Positions 57,649 through 64,000 of a stretch of DNA of 64,000 nucleotides are shown here, one piece after another. Within the stretch, counting starts at the first letter, position 1, and every line of letters starts with the position of its first letter. Position numbers and translations under genes: made by a program. The notes below the pieces were generated by a model, which searched no databases, had not been told where the DNA came from, and saw only the letters and a list, made by a program, of their open reading frames with translations. The DNA is from Elusimicrobia bacterium RIFOXYA2_FULL_39_19 (GTDB lineage: Bacteria; Elusimicrobiota; Endomicrobiia; CG1-02-37-114; XYA2-FULL-39-19), in contig MGVC01000020.1 in assembly GCA_001800285.1 (NCBI GenBank), positions 1 through 64,000 on the forward strand. The letters run 5' to 3'.

Positions 57649-59805
57649 ATGACAAATAAAATAATTATAAAAAGTATTTTGCTGCTTTCTTTAGCAATGA
57701 CGGCATTTTATCCCTCAATTTCTTTTTCTGCGGAAAGAAAATGGCAGAAAGGAGAAATAGATCTTTTGGGTCCTACCTATTATAATAGTTTCGGTGAATC
57801 TATAGGTAAATTCAGCCTCATATATGATTTTAATAATTCGTTTACTTTTGATAACCAGGGATATTCACAATTTACCAAGCGTTCATATCTATACTATCCT
57901 TCGTACTATTACTTAAGCCTTGAAGGCAGCCCCAGATTTTATGTAAATGACTGGTATGCCAGTCAAAACAGTAAAAACCTGAAAACATCTATGTTAATAA
58001 CAAACCATTCAAATATGTGGTCTCTTAGAAGAATGATAGTATTTACACCCTATACTTTATCCAAAGTACAACTGCCGGGTTTAAGAGCTAATATTGAATC
58101 CCGCCCGCTTAAAACTTCACTTGATATGATATATTCACGTTTAAACCCGGTAGAAGAGTCTTTTTCCGATAATGCTGTTAATACATATGAAGATATAGAA
58201 GGTATTGTGGGAACAAAACAAAAAAATTGGTCTGAACTTGTAGGTGGACGCTTAAAAATTAAAAAATTGAATGCTTCAGATTATACCGATCTTTTTGAAA
58301 TGGAATTAAGCCCCGGTATGAATTATATCAGCATAGGTGATAAAAACGGATCTTTAAATTATAGTTCAACAGATACTTTAAAAATAGTAGGTTATGATTT
58401 GGAAGGGAAAATAGAAGGAGTTAATTTTAAAGGGGAGTATGCTTTAAGTGAAAAAAACCTGCTTTCAGCTACAACTTCCGGAACTGTTATGACCTTTAAG
58501 GCAGATAAAGGTTTTTTTGAGGATAATGTAATTGTAGGCGGCGAGTATTATAAAATAGATCCGCAATATTCTACCACTTATGGTAATCCTTCCGCAGGTT
58601 CAGGCGGTTTTAATCTTGTAGATGATAATGATGACAGTGACAAATGGGTAGATTACAACACTTCCGGCCAGCAGCATGGTTTATATGACAGAATAAATCC
58701 AGGTAATTTATACGTTTGGCCTGCTGTAGATGGAAATACGAGTTGGGGCAATAATTCTACTACTATGTTCAATTTTGAATATGACCGCGATGGTGACGGT
58801 ATTGCAGACTGGGAACAGATAAATTTAGCTTATTTGGCTGATGATCCTGTACTTTGGGTAGGTGAAGACAGAAATAATAACTGGATAGTTGACAAATATG
58901 AAGATGACCGGCTTCCAGATTATACCTACTGGGGAAATGATTTAGAAGGAAACAATGCTTATGTTAAGTATAAATTTGATGATTTAATAACCCGGGCAAA
59001 CATTGATGCTGAAGGAGAAACTGCCTGGTTAATAGCCCCTATACAGCTTACGGTTGGTGCCCAGTCCGAAAATATGATAACCGTTCCTTCATCTTCAACA
59101 AAAGCAGGTTATGTGGTGCTGGATTACCAGAAAGATTTTACCAGCAATGTAAAGTTTAAATTACAATATGAAACAAAACAGGTAACAGATACATATCCTA
59201 ATGATTTAGTGGCATATTCCGGCTTTGGCGGTGATGATGTTCTTGATTTTACAAACAGCCAGTATGATACGACAACCCTGGGGTTGGATTTTAAATTCCT
59301 GAAAAAACTTACCGTTGAAAACCTGTATGTTTCAAGGTTTAATAATAAACTTGATGCGGGAACCACACAGAAGAAAGCAGGATTCAGTTCACGCATAGGA
59401 TATCAGTATAAATTTCCTAAATCCCTTACTGAATCAGACCCTACAAGTTTGCTTGAAAAATTTACGTTAATACCTAAGTACAGATATGTAACCACCTCTT
59501 CAAGAGATGACCTGGCCTTTTCAGGCGGAAACAGCAATTGTTTTATGTTCCAGCTTGTATATAAACCGCTTGACGGCCTTACTTTTAATCTCGGTAAAAA
59601 TTTGCGTTATTCAAGAAATACAGATGCAACAAAAGATGCTGACCAGAGCTTGCTGGCCCTGGAAATGTCAACAGAAACATCTATAGGAAGAAATTATAAC
59701 TTTGTTTTATACGGCGGGTTCCAGAAGAAAGAAACAGTTGCTCCTGCAACAAAATTAAAAACGCAGGATGAAGATATCTATTTTGTTAAGGTATATATAA
59801 AATGA
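57649..59805 (+). CDS. Probable outer-membrane beta-barrel protein
   Basis: Signal peptide; alternating aromatic/polar strands; DRDGDGIADWEQ acidic loops; C-terminal YNFVLYGGFQKKE...IYFVKVYIK. Confidence 0.5.
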   Translation: MTNKIIIKSILLLSLAMTAFYPSISFSAERKWQKGEIDLLGPTYYNSFGESIGKFSLIYDFNNSFTFDNQGYSQFTKRSYLYYPSYYYLSLEGSPRFYVNDWYASQNSKNLKTSMLITNHSNMWSLRRMIVFTPYTLSKVQLPGLRANIESRPLKTSLDMIYSRLNPVEESFSDNAVNTYEDIEGIVGTKQKNWSELVGGRLKIKKLNASDYTDLFEMELSPGMNYISIGDKNGSLNYSSTDTLKIVGYDLEGKIEGVNFKGEYALSEKNLLSATTSGTVMTFKADKGFFEDNVIVGGEYYKIDPQYSTTYGNPSAGSGGFNLVDDNDDSDKWVDYNTSGQQHGLYDRINPGNLYVWPAVDGNTSWGNNSTTMFNFEYDRDGDGIADWEQINLAYLADDPVLWVGEDRNNNWIVDKYEDDRLPDYTYWGNDLEGNNAYVKYKFDDLITRANIDAEGETAWLIAPIQLTVGAQSENMITVPSSSTKAGYVVLDYQKDFTSNVKFKLQYETKQVTDTYPNDLVAYSGFGGDDVLDFTNSQYDTTTLGLDFKFLKKLTVENLYVSRFNNKLDAGTTQKKAGFSSRIGYQYKFPKSLTESDPTSLLEKFTLIPKYRYVTTSSRDDLAFSGGNSNCFMFQLVYKPLDGLTFNLGKNLRYSRNTDATKDADQSLLALEMSTETSIGRNYNFVLYGGFQKKETVAPATKLKTQDEDIYFVKVYIK

Positions 59806-61289
59806 AAAAACTGATAATTATTTTATTGGCAATAGTATTCATAACCGGTAATAGTTTCTGTGCTTTTGATGATATGTACAGCACATCTATACGTGCCCAG
59901 GGTATGGGTGGTGCATTTTGTGGGTTATCAGATGATGCGCACAGTTGGCTTATTAACCCGGCAGGTTTGGGAAAAATAGAAAGCACGAATATCGGATTAA
60001 GCTACTCTCAGTTATATCCGGGCCTGGTAAATGATAATATTTCTCAAAATCTTGTTGGAGTTGCATATCCAAAGGATAATTATATTGTAGGATTAACTTA
60101 TGCAAGCCTGTCATCCCAGAAATATACGGAGTTATTATATTCTATATCTGCAGCAAAACAGTTTTTTATAGATGACTTATATTTTGGAATAAACGTAAAG
60201 TCTCTTGGCTGGACCGGTACAGAATTGAAATATTTTAACAATACAGGTGAAAGCCTGGCAAAAACAAATTTTGGTGTAGACCTTGGTGTTTTGTATGCGG
60301 TTTCAGAAGAACTTGACTGGGGAACAAACTTAATTAATTTGAATCAGCCTGATATCGGAAGCAAGATACAAGAAGAACTGCCCCTTAAAATAAGAACAGG
60401 TATATGTTATAAGTATTCAGAAGAATTAAATGTATTAATGGATGCTGAAATTGATAATAATCTTATTGTCGGAGGACCGCAGTTTTCTGCAGGTATTGAA
60501 AAGTGGTTTAAAGAAAAGCAATATGCTGTCCGCGGCGGTATGCAAAGTTCCCTTGAAGGCAATAGTATTTCTCTTGGCGCAAGTTACAGAAAAGATATGA
60601 ACAAAGATTTGCTGGGTATTGAGATAGCTTATATACTTCCCATGGAAATGAAACAGAGTTCAATTATGCGTTTTTCACTTCTTTATTGGCCGGGAACAGT
60701 AAAGGCAGATAAAACAGAAGAAGTCAAAGAAGAACAAATAGAAATCCCTGCGGATGAGTTTGAAGAAGTAGAAGAAGATTTAGCTCCGGGAATAGAAGAG
60801 AAGAAGGAAGAAAAAGTTGAAACACCGGCAGTGATTGTCCCTGCATCGGGCAGTAAAAATATTGAAGAAACAATTGAAATGATAAAATCCGGTAAAATTG
60901 CAGGTGTAAAATTTGATAAAAACGGTAAAAATATCACCGGTGGCACAGAAACATTAGATAAAATAGGTCAAAGTCTTGCAACAAACACAAAAATTAAAAT
61001 TAAAATAGAGTCGCATACTCCCACGACGGGTGACCCTCTTGATAATATTGATATTTCTAATAATCAAGCCAAAAAAGTTAAAGATTATTTTATCGAGAAA
61101 TATAAAATATCAGCGGATAGGATAGAATGCCTGGGATGGGGCGGCATGATGCCAATTTATGATGTAGAAGAAGAAATAGAAGAGAACGTAATTGATGAAG
61201 AAGGAATGGAAATTAAAAGAAAAGTTAAAAGGAAAATTCCGGAAAATATAGAAAAAAACAGGCGTATAGAGTTTAGTATTATTAAATAA
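59802..61289 (+). CDS. PorV/UPF0164-like barrel fused to OmpA-like C-terminal domain
   Basis: YSTSIRAQGMGGAFCGLSDDAHSWLINPAGL; C-terminal KIKIKIESHT...SNNQAKKVKDYFIEKYKISADRIECLGWG...NRRIEFSIIK. Confidence 0.8.
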   Translation: MKKLIIILLAIVFITGNSFCAFDDMYSTSIRAQGMGGAFCGLSDDAHSWLINPAGLGKIESTNIGLSYSQLYPGLVNDNISQNLVGVAYPKDNYIVGLTYASLSSQKYTELLYSISAAKQFFIDDLYFGINVKSLGWTGTELKYFNNTGESLAKTNFGVDLGVLYAVSEELDWGTNLINLNQPDIGSKIQEELPLKIRTGICYKYSEELNVLMDAEIDNNLIVGGPQFSAGIEKWFKEKQYAVRGGMQSSLEGNSISLGASYRKDMNKDLLGIEIAYILPMEMKQSSIMRFSLLYWPGTVKADKTEEVKEEQIEIPADEFEEVEEDLAPGIEEKKEEKVETPAVIVPASGSKNIEETIEMIKSGKIAGVKFDKNGKNITGGTETLDKIGQSLATNTKIKIKIESHTPTTGDPLDNIDISNNQAKKVKDYFIEKYKISADRIECLGWGGMMPIYDVEEEIEENVIDEEGMEIKRKVKRKIPENIEKNRRIEFSIIK

Positions 61290-61331
61290 TGAGTACATTT
61301 ATTAGAGTTATATCAAAAAGCGTGATTAAGC

Positions 61332-61922
61332 ATGATTTGCAAAATAAGAATATTAAAAATATCTTCAATATTATTTTTATTACTCTGCTTTAATATTTCC
61401 ATCCTTTGCGCAAAACCGCATCTTATAGTAAACCCGCTAAGAAATAATTCAGATTTCAAGGAAAAATGCTGGGATATTTCCAGGGAATTTACTAAAGATC
61501 TAAAAAAAAGCCTTCTTAAAGAATTCTCATTAACAACTTCAACCGGTGAAATATTAAGTTCAATTATAGTTTATGGCAATATAAAGGAATTTGATATTAC
61601 TTCAAAGGAATACAGCGCTATGCCTTTGGTGGGCCAGCGTTTTTATGTTGCTAAAATTGTAGTAGAACTTTATTTGTCTTCAGCAACGTCCTGCAGCGTT
61701 ACTAAAATTATTTCAGAACAAGAAAAAACATACAATAAAATAACCGGTTTTTTTACTTTGCCGGAGGAAGAAGACGAAATAAATACAAGAATGGCTGATT
61801 TTAGTAAAAGAGATAAGATAAAATGGGGTTCAGAAGAATTTAATAAGAGCATTCTTGGGAAAGCTCGTGATGAAGCAATAAGAGATTTGACAGAGAAAGT
61901 AGTGAAAAAACTGAAACAGTGA
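61332..61922 (+). CDS. Hypothetical secreted/envelope protein
   Basis: Signal-like N-terminus, RBS region and codon continuity; stop TGA lies in the edge of structured element copy 2. Confidence 0.6.
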   Translation: MICKIRILKISSILFLLLCFNISILCAKPHLIVNPLRNNSDFKEKCWDISREFTKDLKKSLLKEFSLTTSTGEILSSIIVYGNIKEFDITSKEYSAMPLVGQRFYVAKIVVELYLSSATSCSVTKIISEQEKTYNKITGFFTLPEEEDEINTRMADFSKRDKIKWGSEEFNKSILGKARDEAIRDLTEKVVKKLKQ

Positions 61923-62100
61923 AGCACTATAGCAGCTGCTTCATCTTCGGCAAAAACCGCCGAAGCACATCCCCTGTCGCTAACCGCTTCTGCAATATTC
62001 GCGGCTATTTGCCGCATTGCATAAGCAGCTTTAGGGGATACCCTACAACGCATTCACGCCTAAGTTTACACTCGGGGCATTCTGCGAAAGCGGGTAAATA
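61918..62100. repeat. Structured intergenic element, copy 2 (inverted relative to copy 1)
   Basis: Reverse complement shares both flanks with 5867..6046; internal hairpin replaced by GCTT-ATGCAAT-GCGGC-aaata-GCCGC-GAAT-ATTGCA-GAAGC. Confidence 0.85.
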
Positions 62101-62158
62101 AAGATGCTTGGCTATGATGTTTGGCAGAATATTTTAAAAAGTTAGAGAGAGAATATTA

Positions 62159-62659
62159 ATGGATACTGTAAAAATAGAAAATATTTCCAAGAAATATATT
62201 CCAGAAGTAGTAAAAATATGGAATGAGAGTTTTTCAGGTTTGTATATGGAACCAAAAATATCCAAACAGTCATTAATTAAAAAAACATATGAATCGGTGC
62301 AGTTTGATGAAAGTGCAAGTTTTATTGCTTTTAATAATTCAAAAATGGTTGGTTTTGTCATTTCATTTGCTGACAAACAATTTGAAAACGACAGCTACTG
62401 GCATATGGCAGTAAGCGGTTGGATAGGAGCTATGGCTGTCAGTGAGCCTTACAGAAAGCAACAAATAGGCGAACAATTACTAAAATCTGCCGATGAAGTT
62501 CATAAAAGCAAAGGACGTCCGATTATTTTTACCGGCGGCGGTGAGGGTATAGATAGTTTCTTTCCGGGTATTGAAGACACAATGATAAATGCAAGTGATT
62601 TTTTTAAAAAAATGGTTATGGATTTGTGCGCAGAACATGTTTTGTTGAAGCAAATCTAA
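62159..62659 (+). CDS. GNAT acetyltransferase, N-terminal half of an apparently frameshifted double-GNAT gene
   Basis: GAMAVSEPYRKQQIGEQLLKSADEVHKSKG; frame lost after TTTTTTTAAAAAAA at 62599-62612. Confidence 0.7.
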   Translation: MDTVKIENISKKYIPEVVKIWNESFSGLYMEPKISKQSLIKKTYESVQFDESASFIAFNNSKMVGFVISFADKQFENDSYWHMAVSGWIGAMAVSEPYRKQQIGEQLLKSADEVHKSKGRPIIFTGGGEGIDSFFPGIEDTMINASDFFKKMVMDLCAEHVLLKQI

Positions 62660-63168
62660 AAAATTATCAATGTCCCGTGGAACTTGTTAAAAAAATAAAA
62701 GAATTAGAATCAGAAGGTATTACTATAAGAAAAGCAAAAAATTCTGATAAAAATGCCTTCATCCAATATATGAAAGATGACCTTTGGCCGCAAGAGAGAC
62801 AGAGCGGGTTTGCAAATAATTTTAATCAACAATGTAAAAATATGATAATTAGCGTACAAAAAAATAAAATAGCGGGTGCTTTAACCGGATATGAAGTGAA
62901 TTCTAAAAAAATATCTAATTACGGCGGCGTAGGTGTTTTGGCTGATTATCGTAATTATGGAATAGGAAAACTTCTTCTTGCTAAAGCTATGGAAGAATGC
63001 AGCAAATTGGGTAGTACTAAAATGAAGCTTTGGACCCGTCCGCAGACTGCAGACAGGTTTTATAACAAACTCGGGTTTAGCGTGGCAAAAAATTATGATG
63101 TGTATGCCAAAGAAATACCCCAGGATTTTATAACCGAGAAATGGATTGCAAGAAACAGATTCCTTTGA
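62626..63168 (+). CDS. GNAT acetyltransferase, C-terminal half
   Basis: GVGVLADYRNYGIGKLLLAKAMEECSKLGSTKMKLWTRPQTADRFYNKLGF. Confidence 0.75.
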   Translation: MRRTCFVEANLKNYQCPVELVKKIKELESEGITIRKAKNSDKNAFIQYMKDDLWPQERQSGFANNFNQQCKNMIISVQKNKIAGALTGYEVNSKKISNYGGVGVLADYRNYGIGKLLLAKAMEECSKLGSTKMKLWTRPQTADRFYNKLGFSVAKNYDVYAKEIPQDFITEKWIARNRFL

Positions 63169-63202
63169 CTACATCGATATAACTACAACTTTAAAAAAAC
63201 CA

Positions 63203-63231
63203 TTGACAAAATACAGTTTTCGTACTATATA
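63203..63231 (+). promoter_or_regulatory. Sigma70 promoter (TTGACA-17-TATATA)
   Basis: TTTAAAAAAACCATTGACAAAATACAG context nearly matching 37647. Confidence 0.8.
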
Positions 63232-63238
63232 TGTATTA

Positions 63239-63279
63239 GAGAAGCGAGTAGGTAATTTGGGCGTTTTCTCGTTTTTTTT
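63239..63279 (+). terminator. Leader hairpin plus T8 (attenuator-like)
   Basis: GAGAA...TTCTC(G) imperfect stem then TTTTTTTT, between promoter and motif S5. Confidence 0.5.
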
Positions 63280-63287
63280 GCATAGTT

Positions 63288-63303
63288 GCGAAAACGTCTG
63301 CAC
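63288..63303 (-). promoter_or_regulatory. Operator-like motif, site S5 (GCGAAAACGTCTGCAC on +; core AGACGTTT on -)
   Basis: 8 nt after T8 tract. Confidence 0.7.
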
Positions 63304-63434
63304 AAGCTAAAATATGCATTATAATGGCTTGTTTCTGAAAATCAGCACTAAGACATAGTATTTAAACTAAGTATTAGCATATAAAGTAATTCTGCACTTT
63401 CCGGAAAAAGGGCACTGATGCAGGGTAAGCTAAA

Positions 63435-64000
63435 TTGGGAAAGGTAAAAAGCTTAATATTTTCAATATTTATCCTTATACTTATAACCATTAACAATACT
63501 GATTCACAATCAAAAGAGACTAAAGCAATAATTAGAAATAAAAGCGAAGAGATTACAAAGGAAAAGGTAAAAAAAATGAGTGAATTAAAAAAGAAACCAA
63601 ATATCATATGTTTTTTTACGGACCAGCAAAGGTGGGATACCATAGGTTGTTACGGCCAGAAGTTAAATGTTACTCCTAACATTGACAAGATGGCGTCGGA
63701 GGGCGTTTTATTTAAAAAAGCCTTTACATGTCAACCAGTCTGTGGCCCTGCACGTGCATGTATACAGACAGGAAAATATGCCACAGAAAATACAGTGATA
63801 GATAACGGGCTTCCATTGCCTTTAAATGAAAAAACTATTGCTAACTGGTTATCAGAAACCGGTTATGAAGTTGGGTATATAGGTAAATGGCATCTTGCAT
63901 CAAACGGAAAACAGCAAGACTACAGAACAAAAGCAATTCCTCCGGAAAGAAGAGGCGGATATAAGGATTATTGGTTAGCTGCGGATGTTCTTGAATTTAC
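63435..64000 (+). CDS. Type I sulfatase, N-terminal fragment (runs off window)
   Basis: Signal-like MGKVKSLIFSIFILILITI from TTG 63435 (or cytosolic from ATG 63576); PNIICFFTDQQRWDTIGCYG; CGPARACIQTGKY. Confidence 0.88.
   Translation, partial: MGKVKSLIFSIFILILITINNTDSQSKETKAIIRNKSEEITKEKVKKMSELKKKPNIICFFTDQQRWDTIGCYGQKLNVTPNIDKMASEGVLFKKAFTCQPVCGPARACIQTGKYATENTVIDNGLPLPLNEKTIANWLSETGYEVGYIGKWHLASNGKQQDYRTKAIPPERRGGYKDYWLAADVLEF

Overview
The window is about 64 kb of AT-rich bacterial chromosome, probably from an uncultured anaerobic Gram-negative lineage (inference; taxonomy not established). I saw no tRNA, rRNA, CRISPR array or transposase. Gene content is glycan catabolism plus envelope/secretion: three sulfatases with Cys-type sulfatase motifs (17548, 37755, 63435 partial), an anaerobic sulfatase-maturating radical SAM enzyme, GH94-, GH78-, GH38- and GH20-like enzymes, NagA, several Gfo/Idh/MocA oxidoreductases, and very large modular secreted proteins. 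Four of the large proteins end in a YPNPFKPN...GTYIYRI...GKIGIVR-type C-terminal module and sit next to PorV/UPF0164-like genes. The most unusual signal is regulatory. Six gene starts (6187, 22782, 37755, 46774, 55878, 63435) share a leader module: promoter, T-tract (usually after a terminator-like hairpin), a fixed 8-9 nt gap, then a 16-bp LacI-operator-like motif ([GA][CT]G[CA]AGACG[TG]TT[TG]C[GA]C, either orientation). Five of the six share a poly-A/CC(M)TTGACA-type promoter; the sixth has an ECF-type promoter identical in core and spacing to the one in front of the local ECF sigma gene. Other notable items: a c-di-GMP-I-like riboswitch, a two-copy inverted structured element with covarying hairpins (possibly HEARO/omegaRNA-like), a three-copy intercistronic hairpin repeat, a UroD-like gene with two in-frame TGA codons, and a frameshifted double-GNAT gene.
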